Shown: positions 7,595 to 16,027 of the stretch, piece after piece
Position numbering within the stretch: position 1 is the stretch's first letter
Layout: the number at the start of each line of letters is the position of its first letter
NCBI GenBank assembly: GCA_002361735.1
Contig: DETS01000050.1
Span: 1 to 18,946, forward strand
DNA length: 18,946 nucleotides
Direction: 5' to 3'
From: Lachnospiraceae bacterium UBA3282
Lineage (GTDB): Bacteria; Bacillota; Clostridia; Lachnospirales; Lachnospiraceae
Translations under genes and position numbers: made by a program
The notes under the pieces: model-generated
Told to the model about the DNA's origin: nothing
Database searches by the model: none
Seen by the model: the letters and a program-made list of their open reading frames with translations, nothing else

Positions 7595-9379
7595 CTATAT
7601 CCGGGAAAATATCTCCTCTTTCTCTCTCCGAAACGCCTTTCCGTCCCTGATCTCATAAATCTCGTCACAGTTGCGTATCGTCGTCAGGCGATGTGCGATG
7701 ATGACTAATGTCTTATATCCCTGGAGAGCATCGATTGCTTCCATCACCGCATTTTCCGTATCGTTGTCAAGTGCCGCCGTCGCCTCGTCCAAAATCAAAA
7801 TATCCGGATCATTGTAAAGCGCTCTGGCAATTGCGACACGCTGCCGCTGTCCTCCCGAAAAACGCGTACCGCGCTCGCCCAGAATGGTATCAAGCCCCGC
7901 CGGAAGTTTTTCTATGGTATCCGCAAGCTGCGCCTTCTCCACTGCTATCCGCAGCTTTTCCTCGTCAATTTCCTTTTCCTCCAATCCAAAAGCGATATTA
8001 TTTCGAATCGTATCATCCGTCAAAAATACTGCCTGCGGTACATATCCGATCGTCATTTTCCAAGACGGCATCCTCTCATAAATACTCACCCCGTCCACCA
8101 GGACATCGCCCCGCTCCGGAACCAGCAGTCCTAAAAGGATATCCGCCAGCGTGGATTTCCCGGCTCCCGATTCCCCAATCAACGCGATAGACCTTCCCTT
8201 ACGGATCACAAGATCCAGCCCCTCAATGACATAGCAGTCGGCGTTCGGATATTTCCAGTACATATCTTTGATGACGATTTCCTCACGGAACGCTCTTTTT
8301 TCTCCGCTCACGCCTTCTTTGATGCGGCTTTCCTTTTTATAGGTCTCAACCTCGCGCAGATTATCATAGGCCGCATTCAGCGCCGGACACGCATAGACGA
8401 ACTGATTGAAATTCGCGGATATTCTCCCGACTGACGGCAGGATTCGAAACGCTGCGACCGCAAACGCCCCAAGCTGCGGCAAAAATCCGGACGCATCATT
8501 TCCGGTGAGAACTTTAAAGCCTACCACCGCAATCAGCCCGCTGACAAAAAACGCCTCGATAAAGTAGGGCGGTCTCTCCGCCGCAAACGTCTTCGCCACC
8601 TCGGCATCCTGCTGATTGGAAAAACTCACCTCATATTGATCGATAAAATATTGTTCCCGGCGGAACACAATGACATCCTTCACGCCCTGAAATGCTTCAT
8701 ACAGATATTTATTGACCTTGCCTGTCCACTTTCTGTAATTATCCCCACTTCTTTTCATCTTATTTTGAAAAATAAGAATCAGAAAACCGAGCGCGATTCC
8801 CATGAGAACGATCACGCTCACCGCCATCACAACGTCCGTCTTGATAATGTAAACACAGATACACGCCGCTGTCAACACCTCGGCAATGATATGGAACATC
8901 TGGAACAAAATCGAGTACACACCTGTCACATCATAGGCAACACTGCGTATGATATCCGCAGTATTCACCCCCAGGAAAAACACATATTCCCGTTCCATAT
9001 AGGAGTTCATCATCTTAACGGACAATTCTCTCCTGACCATCACCGAGTATTTCAATCTCACATATGACAGAAGTGTCATATACATATTCTTAAAGATATA
9101 GATTAAAATGACCATCGCAGAAATCGAGATGACCAACTGCTTTGGTGTCGTAATGTGAACGGTATCCGCAAACAGTTTGATATATTTATTTTCCAGAAGC
9201 TGTTCCGGTGAGACAAACGCCTGAACCAGCGGAATGATGATCGACACCCCCAGCGTTTCAAACAGCGCGCCGATGATCGTCATAAACAAAACGAGCACAC
9301 TGAGCTTCTTCTGTTTCCCGTTCAGGATATAATTCAATTTATGAAATACATCGATTAAACTGGCAATATCCTTCTTCAT
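7595..9379 (-). CDS. ABC transporter, PglK/MsbA-like lipid-linked glycan flippase
   Basis: A half-transporter with a fused membrane domain (six helices, about 25-330) and ATPase domain (about 365-590). The ATPase motifs are complete: Walker A GESGAGKST (about 402), Q-loop Gln near 449, signature FSGGQ (about 507-511), Walker B ILILDE (about 527-532) and H-loop His near 563. The N-terminal pattern FETLGVSIIIPLVQAF resembles PglK-type exporters, which flip undecaprenyl-diphosphate oligosaccharides. I infer the same role because it lies among glycosyltransferases and no Wzx or Wzm/Wzt is seen. A TTG at 9382 precedes it, but the ATG at 9379 fits AGGTAGGG (9384-9391) better. Only six bases separate it from the upstream GT4 gene. 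An MsbA-like lipid or peptide exporter is the main alternative. Confidence 0.88.
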   Translation of the reverse strand: MKKDIASLIDVFHKLNYILNGKQKKLSVLVLFMTIIGALFETLGVSIIIPLVQAFVSPEQLLENKYIKLFADTVHITTPKQLVISISAMVILIYIFKNMYMTLLSYVRLKYSVMVRRELSVKMMNSYMEREYVFFLGVNTADIIRSVAYDVTGVYSILFQMFHIIAEVLTAACICVYIIKTDVVMAVSVIVLMGIALGFLILIFQNKMKRSGDNYRKWTGKVNKYLYEAFQGVKDVIVFRREQYFIDQYEVSFSNQQDAEVAKTFAAERPPYFIEAFFVSGLIAVVGFKVLTGNDASGFLPQLGAFAVAAFRILPSVGRISANFNQFVYACPALNAAYDNLREVETYKKESRIKEGVSGEKRAFREEIVIKDMYWKYPNADCYVIEGLDLVIRKGRSIALIGESGAGKSTLADILLGLLVPERGDVLVDGVSIYERMPSWKMTIGYVPQAVFLTDDTIRNNIAFGLEEKEIDEEKLRIAVEKAQLADTIEKLPAGLDTILGERGTRFSGGQRQRVAIARALYNDPDILILDEATAALDNDTENAVMEAIDALQGYKTLVIIAHRLTTIRNCDEIYEIRDGKAFRREKEEIFSRI

Positions 9380-9385
9380 CAATCC

Positions 9386-10630
9386 CTACCTGTCCAAAAC
9401 AGCATACAACTTTTCAAACGTCTCGTCTATGTCAAATTCTTCCTGCCATTTTTGACAGGACGCTGCCTTCATCCGCCGCAAGTCGCTCTCCCCCAGTTCC
9501 ATGATCTTACGAATCGCCGCAGCGATCTCCTCCGCGTCCGGATCGTGCGAGAGCAAAATACCATTGTCCCCGATCATCTCCGTGATTCCCCCCGCATCCG
9601 TTCCGATGATGGGGACACCGTAAGACATCGCTTCCTGTATCGAAACAGGGCAGCCTCCTTCGGTTTCCGAAGTTGTGATAAAACAATCTACCGGCTGCGT
9701 TTCATAGTAAGCGTGCACATCCTGCACAAACCCTGCAAAACGGTATTGAATATTTTCCTTTGCAGCTAATTGTTCCGCCGCGTACCGCTGCATTTCCCCG
9801 AGTGCGCTGCCGCCTCCGAGATGTGTCCAGAATATCTTTGCGCCCTCCACACGGGCCAGTCCGTCAATGATCAGACCGATCCTCTTAAGCGGTATCACAT
9901 GGGAACAGCTGAGCAGTCTCCATACGCCGTCGCCGTCTGCCGGCATCTGTCGTTTCGGTTTCTCGATTCCCAGCCTGCATACATGCAGCCTGCTGCCGTC
10001 TGTCTGCCCATCTTTTATGTGTTCTTCATAATATCGTTTCCCGTACGCACAGGCAAACACAAGCGCATCCAGCTTTTTTTCCATTTGATGCCGAAACGGC
10101 TGTCTGTTTCCCGGGACTCTTTCATGATACAAATCGACCCCATGCGCACGCGCAATGATGCGGATGTTGGGATAGCGTTTTTGCTCCCGTATCATGCTGT
10201 AACAGTAATAGGTGTACCAGAACGAATAATAAAGGATGGGGACATTATCTGAAAGTATACCACTTCGCCGCAGATTTTTCAAATCTGCCGCCGCCTGCGC
10301 AAAAAAAGCGGCGGACTGATAAATCCTCTGCCGCCGGTTTCCCTTCTCCGACAGGATTTCCCTCATCTCCATCCGCCCGTCACGATCCATAAAAAAGGAA
10401 AGAAAAGCCCATATTTTATCCGCGGCAGTCAGCTGTGGCCTTCCCGGACAGACCACGCGAATTTCTTCCGGCAGCTCCACTGTCATACCTTCCCGCACCT
10501 GACCCTGATCGGCATGGGAGAGTATGGTGATATCATAGTGCGCTTTCAGTCTTTCAAGCTCCGGCAGAATAAATGTCCTCTCACTCTTGCCGTAGGGAAA
10601 ACTTTCCGTCGCCAAAACCAGCCTTTTCAT
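9386..10630 (-). CDS. GT4 family glycosyltransferase
   Basis: A 414-residue GT-B enzyme predicted to add a sugar from a nucleotide donor to the growing lipid-linked glycan in the cytoplasm. The N-terminal acceptor domain begins with RLVLATESFPYGKSERTF. The acceptor-site pattern ARAHGVDLYHER lies at about 160-171. The C-terminal donor domain has HVIPLKR (about 244-250), GGGSALGEM and TSETEGGCPVSIQEAMSYG (about 320-338), the place of the GT4 E-X7-E motif; here the two glutamates (324, 333) are one residue further apart, as in the EGG-PVSIQEAMS subtype. The start has GAGGAG 6 bases upstream and overlaps the previous gene's stop by ATGA. Donor sugar is unknown. Confidence 0.88.
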   Translation of the reverse strand: MKRLVLATESFPYGKSERTFILPELERLKAHYDITILSHADQGQVREGMTVELPEEIRVVCPGRPQLTAADKIWAFLSFFMDRDGRMEMREILSEKGNRRQRIYQSAAFFAQAAADLKNLRRSGILSDNVPILYYSFWYTYYCYSMIREQKRYPNIRIIARAHGVDLYHERVPGNRQPFRHQMEKKLDALVFACAYGKRYYEEHIKDGQTDGSRLHVCRLGIEKPKRQMPADGDGVWRLLSCSHVIPLKRIGLIIDGLARVEGAKIFWTHLGGGSALGEMQRYAAEQLAAKENIQYRFAGFVQDVHAYYETQPVDCFITTSETEGGCPVSIQEAMSYGVPIIGTDAGGITEMIGDNGILLSHDPDAEEIAAAIRKIMELGESDLRRMKAASCQKWQEEFDIDETFEKLYAVLDR

Positions 10631-11685
10631 GTTTTTCTCCTCGCATGCCCGCTCTCATCAAACTTGTTATTGTTATGAAAGGTGCCATTATCGATCAGGC
10701 AGAAGTCTTCCCATGTGTCGTCATACCACGCCGCCCGCATCACTTTCGCCACAGAGATAATGCTGGAATGTCCGCAGACAATTCCCGCACATCGTGTCAG
10801 AGTATATTGGTCGCGCAGCACTTCCAAGCCCAGTCTGTAATGATGCTGCTCCCGTTTTGATTCGCTGAAGGCAACAGACTCCCCGCTGCCGTCATCCCGA
10901 TAAGTATCCTCATACAGCTTTACCTTGTCACCAAACTCCTGTCGAAACCGCTCTACGGCAGAGGTCTCGTCCGTCGCCAAAAAAATCTGTTCATAGGCAT
11001 TTGCCGTCAAAAGTTCCCTGACTTTTTCAATCTCCTGCTCGATCCTGACCGGAATCGGATGGTTGTTATATCCCCTGTTGAAATCCGTTCCTCTGTAATG
11101 CACTGCCAGCGTCTTTTTACTGCCCAGCAATCCCTCATAGGCATCCGCCAGATAGGTTTCCGTCTCCCGGTTGTAGCGGATGTATTTTTTCAACACAGGT
11201 GCCATTGCCTCTACATATTCCCGGGACACCTGATATCCTGCCGTCTGATAGGCTGCCCGCACCTGCTCCCAATGCCACGCCCGCTGGTGCACCACATGCG
11301 CCGCATGCTCGATGGACGTTACTTCGGAGACAGGCTCAAAATAATGAAGGAAGGCGTTTTTCTCTCCCCTTACCCCCTCGGGTTCATAATAGACATAATC
11401 CTCCCCCCATCGGACATAGGGCACCATACCCCTGTCGTCCGCAAAGTACAGTTTGCTCAGCATCATACCGAATTCCGCAAAAAAACCGATACCGTTCCCC
11501 GTCTCAGAGGCATCATAGACGATACAGCCCGGATACTCATCTCCATAATGCCGCAATTCCAAAAAATCCGCACTGTGATAGCCGTTTAACACCATCTGTC
11601 GAAATTCGGGATCGCCGCTGTGCAGTCTGCATCGGTTCCAAAAAACAAGTTTTTCCGATTTTTTCAAAAAATCCATGACACCCAT
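10627..11685 (-). CDS. Fucosyltransferase-superfamily (NodZ/GT23-like) protein
   Basis: A 352-residue soluble protein. Three spaced motifs fit the fucosyltransferase superfamily with a GT-B fold: HYRGTDF...NNHP (196-209, the place of the HxRRTD motif, with Arg198 as likely catalytic or GDP-binding residue), IFLATDE (234-240), and CAGIVCGHSSIISVAKVM (299-316). The N-terminal half is not recognised beyond a Gly-rich ETGNGIGFFAEFG stretch. The spacing of motifs is convincing although overall similarity cannot be measured here. It would transfer fucose or another deoxy-sugar, probably from a GDP-sugar, in the cytoplasm. It shares an ATGA overlap with the following GT4 gene and lies 56 bases after the phosphatase gene. 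The start has GGAAGGA about 10 bases upstream. Confidence 0.68.
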   Translation of the reverse strand: MGVMDFLKKSEKLVFWNRCRLHSGDPEFRQMVLNGYHSADFLELRHYGDEYPGCIVYDASETGNGIGFFAEFGMMLSKLYFADDRGMVPYVRWGEDYVYYEPEGVRGEKNAFLHYFEPVSEVTSIEHAAHVVHQRAWHWEQVRAAYQTAGYQVSREYVEAMAPVLKKYIRYNRETETYLADAYEGLLGSKKTLAVHYRGTDFNRGYNNHPIPVRIEQEIEKVRELLTANAYEQIFLATDETSAVERFRQEFGDKVKLYEDTYRDDGSGESVAFSESKREQHHYRLGLEVLRDQYTLTRCAGIVCGHSSIISVAKVMRAAWYDDTWEDFCLIDNGTFHNNNKFDESGHARRKT

Positions 11686-11741
11686 AAACTGCCGTTCCTT
11701 CCAAAATGAAGACCACCCTGCTGCCGTCTCTGTATCCGCCG

Positions 11742-12293
11742 CTAAACGCCAATATCATAAATCTCCGACACAGCCTGCTCCCACTCGCCTCTTTCCCGTA
11801 GCAGGTGCTCGATGATATCCCGCACTGCGCCATAGCCGCCCTTCACCGCCGATACATAATCAGCCCTCGCCTTCACCTCCGTGCAGGCATCCTCAGGACA
11901 ACCGACAAAACTGCAAAGCTTCATCGGCTGCAGATCGTTGAGATCGTCTCCGAGATAGCCTATCTCCTCCCTGCCAATCTGATGCTCCTCTCGAAACTTT
12001 GTCAGATACGTGACCTTATCTTTACAGTTCTGCACCAGAAAATCCACCTTCATCTCCTTCATTCGTCTGGTGGTTGCCGCACATTCCCTGCCGGTCAGCA
12101 CCATGATTTGAATGCCCACCCGCTTGGCGGCAAAAAAGCCTGCCGCATCTTTCGTGCAGAATTTTTTTAATTCATTGCCATGCTCATCATAATAGATGCC
12201 CGCATCCGTCATGGTGCCGTCCACGTCGATCACAAGGTATTTGATCTTATGCCAATCTCCCACTGTCCTCTTTCCTCTCCGTCCGCAAAACAT
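11742..12293 (-). CDS. KdsC-type HAD phosphatase
   Basis: A 183-residue cytoplasmic HAD hydrolase of subclass C0. It shows DxD motif IDVDGTMTDAG (nucleophile Asp23, acid Asp25), motif II LTGRE (66-70), motif III lysine near 91-93, metal-binding GDDLND (115-120), and the C-terminal KGGYGAVRDI (151-160), which is typical of Kdo 8-phosphate phosphatase and the C-terminal domain of some NeuA proteins. The family hydrolyses the phosphate of a 2-ulosonate phosphate. The position directly after the aldolase and CMP-sugar synthetase supports such a substrate. The ATG abuts the aldolase stop (TAAATG) but has a poor binding site. GTG at 12263 has AGGA 9 bases upstream and gives a more usual N-terminus (173 residues), so the true start may be there. 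Confidence 0.88.
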   Translation of the reverse strand: MFCGRRGKRTVGDWHKIKYLVIDVDGTMTDAGIYYDEHGNELKKFCTKDAAGFFAAKRVGIQIMVLTGRECAATTRRMKEMKVDFLVQNCKDKVTYLTKFREEHQIGREEIGYLGDDLNDLQPMKLCSFVGCPEDACTEVKARADYVSAVKGGYGAVRDIIEHLLRERGEWEQAVSEIYDIGV

Positions 12294-13907
12294 TTACTGC
12301 CCGCCGTCCTGCGCTTCGCTCTGATAAAGGGATTTCGTCAGATAGCTTACCTTCATCTGCTTCTCCATCTGCGCCATGCACTCCCTGATGCGCTTATTCT
12401 CCTCAGCCCCTTTGGTATGCTGGCTCGCCATATAATCAGCGACATAATTTTCGCTGCTGTTTTCTTTATAGCCGTCAAATCCGGCCAGCACCGCCTCGGG
12501 CACTTCCAGCTTTTTTAGGAGCCGCAGCAGCAGAATCACACTGTTATCAAAGGATCCTGCCTCATCAAAGTGCAGATCGGTATAATTAACGATCATTGGC
12601 TTTCCGCCGCCGGTATCTTCTTCCGCACACATCTCCAAAAGATTGGAAGTGACGATCAGTTCCGGTAGTTTCTTTCTGCCAAGTACCATCTCAAAGCGCA
12701 TGGCATTACAACAGAAAACATAGTCGGCGCGGTAAGTCTCCGGCACAAAGTTTGCCGAGATAACCACAGGCTGCTCCGTTTCGATATAAGATTGCACCCG
12801 TTCCTTCTCGCTGACGATGCTTGACCCGGGCGCCAGAATCAAACACTTTTTCCCGGCCAGCCGCGTGGAAAGCGCCTTTAATGTCTGACCGTCGTCAACC
12901 GCCTTATTCTGAAAATCCTGATATAAACCTTCGATATAAGCCTCGTCGTAGGCTGTCTTTTTCTGTTCTTCGATGCTGCCGAGGATCTGATTGATCTGCT
13001 TTGCCCGCAGCCGCCCTTTATCCAGCAGAAACTCCGCGTAATTGCGGTGGAGATTATACTTCGCCGAAAGCGCGTATGCCGTGTTATACCCCCAGGGCTC
13101 GATCTGCTTGAGGCGCGCGATATGATCGTCGATTCCGTCCAGCACAGGATTCACGTCATAATGTCCCGCATGGCGCTTATTCATGTAATCCATGATCAGT
13201 TCCATACACAGATTTCCCGGGGAACGTCCCATACCCAGCATGGACGCGTCAATCACGCACTCCCTGCCGCTCGCCTTCATGCCCAGAAAATCCTGTGCGA
13301 GGGAGTAGGACAGCGCCAGGTTTTCATGCAGGTGCAGCCCGATCACGATCTCTTTTCGCAGATTATGCTCGATCAGGGAATAAATGCGCTGTAAGTCGTC
13401 CTTCATCATCGAACCGAAGGTGTCCACAATGGAAAAAGCATAAGGCTGTATCTCATTGATTTTTTGCAGGAGCTTTAAAATCATCTCGTCCGAATAGCCC
13501 ATAATATTGATGGGATTTGCAAAAACTTTATAGCCCTTTTCCTTTACCTTGCGGATGTATGCCAGTCCCTCGTCGATATCGTAATCATGAAAGGTCACGC
13601 GCAGCGCGTCGATCGTCTTTCCGTCATAGGGCTCAAGCTTATCGATACTGTATTTATTGTGTAAGGACATCGCGGTAAATCGGGTATTGCCGCGGTTTTC
13701 CGGCAGGATACGCGCAATCTCCGCACAGTTATTGTAGAGGGCTTTATCCGGTTCATAGTCGCAGTCCCGCAAAAAACCCACTTCGATATAGTCCACCCCG
13801 GATTCTATGAGTTTTGCCAGGATATCCTTTATCGTGTATTCTCCAAATTTCCAGTCATTGATGTACCCGCCGTCACGGAGGGTACAATCCAAGAGCTTGA
13901 TTCCCAT
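12294..13907 (-). CDS. DRE-TIM aldolase fused to DUF115/sialyltransferase-like domain
   Basis: 537 residues with two parts. The N-terminal TIM barrel (about 1-310) belongs to the HMG-CoA-lyase/4-hydroxy-2-oxovalerate aldolase group: CTLRDGGY (8-15) with metal ligand Asp12, and GLHLHEN (190-196) with metal ligands His192 and His194. The catalytic His that follows RDG in 4-hydroxy-2-oxovalerate aldolase is Tyr15 here, so the substrate or proton relay differs. The family makes or breaks C-C bonds using pyruvate-like enolates. The C-terminal part (about 350-525) has a Rossmann-like start CLILAPGSSI, then SANF, CNAMRFE and a late LEVPEAVLAGFDGY, resembling the layout of GT42 sialyltransferases and DUF115 proteins; this is a weaker match. 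It lies between the CMP-sugar synthetase and the phosphatase, suggesting 3-deoxy-ulosonate synthesis. AGGA precedes the ATG. Confidence 0.82.
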   Translation of the reverse strand: MGIKLLDCTLRDGGYINDWKFGEYTIKDILAKLIESGVDYIEVGFLRDCDYEPDKALYNNCAEIARILPENRGNTRFTAMSLHNKYSIDKLEPYDGKTIDALRVTFHDYDIDEGLAYIRKVKEKGYKVFANPINIMGYSDEMILKLLQKINEIQPYAFSIVDTFGSMMKDDLQRIYSLIEHNLRKEIVIGLHLHENLALSYSLAQDFLGMKASGRECVIDASMLGMGRSPGNLCMELIMDYMNKRHAGHYDVNPVLDGIDDHIARLKQIEPWGYNTAYALSAKYNLHRNYAEFLLDKGRLRAKQINQILGSIEEQKKTAYDEAYIEGLYQDFQNKAVDDGQTLKALSTRLAGKKCLILAPGSSIVSEKERVQSYIETEQPVVISANFVPETYRADYVFCCNAMRFEMVLGRKKLPELIVTSNLLEMCAEEDTGGGKPMIVNYTDLHFDEAGSFDNSVILLLRLLKKLEVPEAVLAGFDGYKENSSENYVADYMASQHTKGAEENKRIRECMAQMEKQMKVSYLTKSLYQSEAQDGGQ

Positions 13908-13932
13908 ATCTTCCTGCCTTTTTTAACATCCA

Positions 13933-14613
13933 CTACACTGTGGGATTCGGATCCTTCATGGCATACAATGCCTTTGCCATCTCATAGTCATAGAGATCGT
14001 CGATATCCGCCGCCTCACGTTTATTGATCACGAGCTGATAATATTTCGGTCCGTAATTATAATGCCACTCTCTCACCTTTTCCGTAGGCGCCAGATCGAT
14101 GCCGTTCGTGAAATGATACATCATCGGCAGCTGTTCGGAATTTTTATGCTCCAGCCCCATCTTGAAATTCAGGGGACCGTTGTCATCCATCAGGTAAGTC
14201 TGGTAGGGCGATACCGTGATCAGGGAATCGTACCCTTCTTTCAGCTTTTCAAAATAAGTCTTGATCGCCTTCTCATACAGATAGGGCTCCACGCAGGGAG
14301 AGGTCGCGCAGGCGTAGAGAAGATGATCTCCCTCTATCGTATCGCAGAGGTACTCTAAAAACATGCCAAAAGGCACGGACTCGTTTGCGTACTGCTCCGG
14401 CCGCTTAATTGCTTTCACGCCGCATTTTTCCCCGATGGCAAGCATCTCGTCCGAGTCGGAAGATACGATAATCTCATGCAGCCCCTTCACCTGCTTTAAC
14501 TGCTCGATCTTATGCTGCAATAAATTGGAGTTCCCAAAGGGTAAAATGTTTTTGTTGGGAAGTCTCGTGCTGTTTCCTTTTACCGGTACTACTGCTGTAA
14601 TCTTGTCGCTCAT
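13933..14613 (-). CDS. CMP-sugar (acylneuraminate-type) cytidylyltransferase
   Basis: A 226-residue cytoplasmic enzyme of the NeuA/KdsB nucleotidyltransferase fold. It has VVPVKGNSTRLPNKNI (8-23, CTP-binding loop with Arg17 and Lys21), VSSDSDEM (50-57), CATSPCVEP (102-110) and DIDDLYDYEMA (203-213), where aspartates bind metal and the ulosonic acid is activated. The length fits single-domain CMP-Neu5Ac or CMP-Kdo synthetases. It couples CTP with a 2-keto-3-deoxy acid and releases diphosphate. The acid is unknown: no NeuB, NeuC or KdsA is in view, while an aldolase and a KdsC-type phosphatase follow directly. GGAGG lies 7 bases before the ATG. The 25-base gap to the aldolase gene implies co-transcription. 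Confidence 0.88.
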   Translation of the reverse strand: MSDKITAVVPVKGNSTRLPNKNILPFGNSNLLQHKIEQLKQVKGLHEIIVSSDSDEMLAIGEKCGVKAIKRPEQYANESVPFGMFLEYLCDTIEGDHLLYACATSPCVEPYLYEKAIKTYFEKLKEGYDSLITVSPYQTYLMDDNGPLNFKMGLEHKNSEQLPMMYHFTNGIDLAPTEKVREWHYNYGPKYYQLVINKREAADIDDLYDYEMAKALYAMKDPNPTV

Positions 14614-14630
14614 CTTTTTTCCTCCATGCC

Positions 14631-14645
14631 GAAGCTGTTTGCTTC
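14631..14645 (-). other. Small hairpin before the cytidylyltransferase gene
   Basis: GAAGC-AAACA-GCTTC on the minus strand forms a 5-bp stem. It overlaps the stop codon of the preceding gene and ends 17 bases before the next ATG. There is no T-run. It may be chance or may influence translation coupling. Confidence 0.25.
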
Positions 14646-16023
14646 ATTTAATTGTTTTATCCAACTGTGCCGCGATCCGCCCTATGATTGCCTGAATCTC
14701 TTCCTCGCTCGTACTCTCGATGGCATAGCGTTTATTTCGCTCCAGCTTCTCCCGCCGCAGCGCCCGCTGTCCCTCGATCCAGTGCCAATGGATGTGTTCG
14801 TTCGCCAGGATATCCTGATATTTATCATAAAACCAATCCCACTGCTGCAGCTTTTTCTGCATACGGATCAGGGGCGGCTGTTTGGTGCGGTAAGAGGCAA
14901 GCTGTTCCTTTGTCAGATTGTAGGAAGGATCCTTATAAACTTCCTCCGCCATGTCGGCGAGTTTTTTATAACTCGGTTCTGTTTCGTCCACCAGATAGAT
15001 TTCGTTGATCGCGCTTTTATCAATGGGAAACACAGGGTCTGTTTCATCCACCGTACGGGCAAAGGCTTCGTAATCCGTGATCTTTCTGCCCCGGCTTATG
15101 AGTTTCAGTTCAAAACCGTCCGTAACCGGAAGCGGAAAGAGTAAATGACACATCCGGCCCGCAAAATAAGCTTCCACAATGGTGGAGCTGTTTCCCGTAT
15201 AGACGATATCGCCGGCAATGATCCACTGCTTCACCGACTTTTCGCCGATCACCTTAAAGTTATCATGACGCTTCGCCACCTCTGACATATGCACGCCGAT
15301 ATGCCCGGGATGCGGTCTATAGATAACAAGAATGTCCTTTCTTTCTCCGCAGAGCCGCTCCATCCACTCCAATATGATCTTCTCGGAACGCATCATAAAA
15401 TCATAGTAATCCCGCCAATCATCCCCGTGTTTTTTGCACATACCGGCAATGTAATCCTCGGAGAGATTGTCCGCATAGAAAGGAGAGGCAAACAGCAATA
15501 CCTTTTTATCCGTCGGCAGACCGTACTCCGCCAAAAGCGTCTCCCGATCCTGATAGTAGCCCTTTAATTCATCCCGCAGAAAGTCCATGCCGATATGCCC
15601 CACCACCTTGATATTGCGGGGATCCATATGCGCCGCCTCCAGCAGCCTCCTGCGGTTGGCCTCTCCCCAGGAAACTCTGACTACTTCTCTGCCGATGCCG
15701 GTATAATTCTTAAAAACACCCGCGCGCTCGTCCTTGGGATAGACGATGTTTTCCCACTGCATATCGATGACTTTATCAAAGGAAACGAAGTCCTTTGTAT
15801 GCCATTCCAAAGAAGCGTTCTGGTAACACGCCATCGTCATCACCACCTTAGCGTGATAGATGGGTTTGACGGCCTCAAGCGCCTCCTCGTCCTCGATGTG
15901 TTTGATCAATACCTTGTAGCCTCTCTTTTCCAGCTCATATTTGATCAGACACATGTTTTCCAGTTCTCGCACTTTATGCTCATAGATAATGAGAAAATCC
16001 ACTTCCTGCACATTCCTGCTCAT
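14644..16023 (-). CDS. GT-B fold surface carbohydrate biosynthesis protein
   Basis: 459 residues from the ATG at 16023, chosen over TTG 16041 because GGAGAGGG sits about 8 bases upstream. The beginning, DFLIIYEHKVRELENM, is typical of proteins annotated as surface carbohydrate biosynthesis proteins. A C-terminal donor-type domain has VVGHIGMDF (140-148), VLLFASPFY, IYRPHPG (234-240), and YTGNSSTIVEAYFAG (275-289). The His-Pro pair and the late NSST...EA motif recall the GT-B enzymes that use CMP-Kdo or CMP-sialic acid (KpsC/KpsS, polysialyltransferase) and CDP-glycerol transferases. Since the next gene makes a CMP-sugar, I infer that it may transfer that sugar. It begins four bases after the stop of the AsnB-like gene. 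The exact activity is unproven. Confidence 0.7.
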   Translation of the reverse strand: MSRNVQEVDFLIIYEHKVRELENMCLIKYELEKRGYKVLIKHIEDEEALEAVKPIYHAKVVMTMACYQNASLEWHTKDFVSFDKVIDMQWENIVYPKDERAGVFKNYTGIGREVVRVSWGEANRRRLLEAAHMDPRNIKVVGHIGMDFLRDELKGYYQDRETLLAEYGLPTDKKVLLFASPFYADNLSEDYIAGMCKKHGDDWRDYYDFMMRSEKIILEWMERLCGERKDILVIYRPHPGHIGVHMSEVAKRHDNFKVIGEKSVKQWIIAGDIVYTGNSSTIVEAYFAGRMCHLLFPLPVTDGFELKLISRGRKITDYEAFARTVDETDPVFPIDKSAINEIYLVDETEPSYKKLADMAEEVYKDPSYNLTKEQLASYRTKQPPLIRMQKKLQQWDWFYDKYQDILANEHIHWHWIEGQRALRREKLERNKRYAIESTSEEEIQAIIGRIAAQLDKTIK

Positions 16024-16027
16024 GCGG

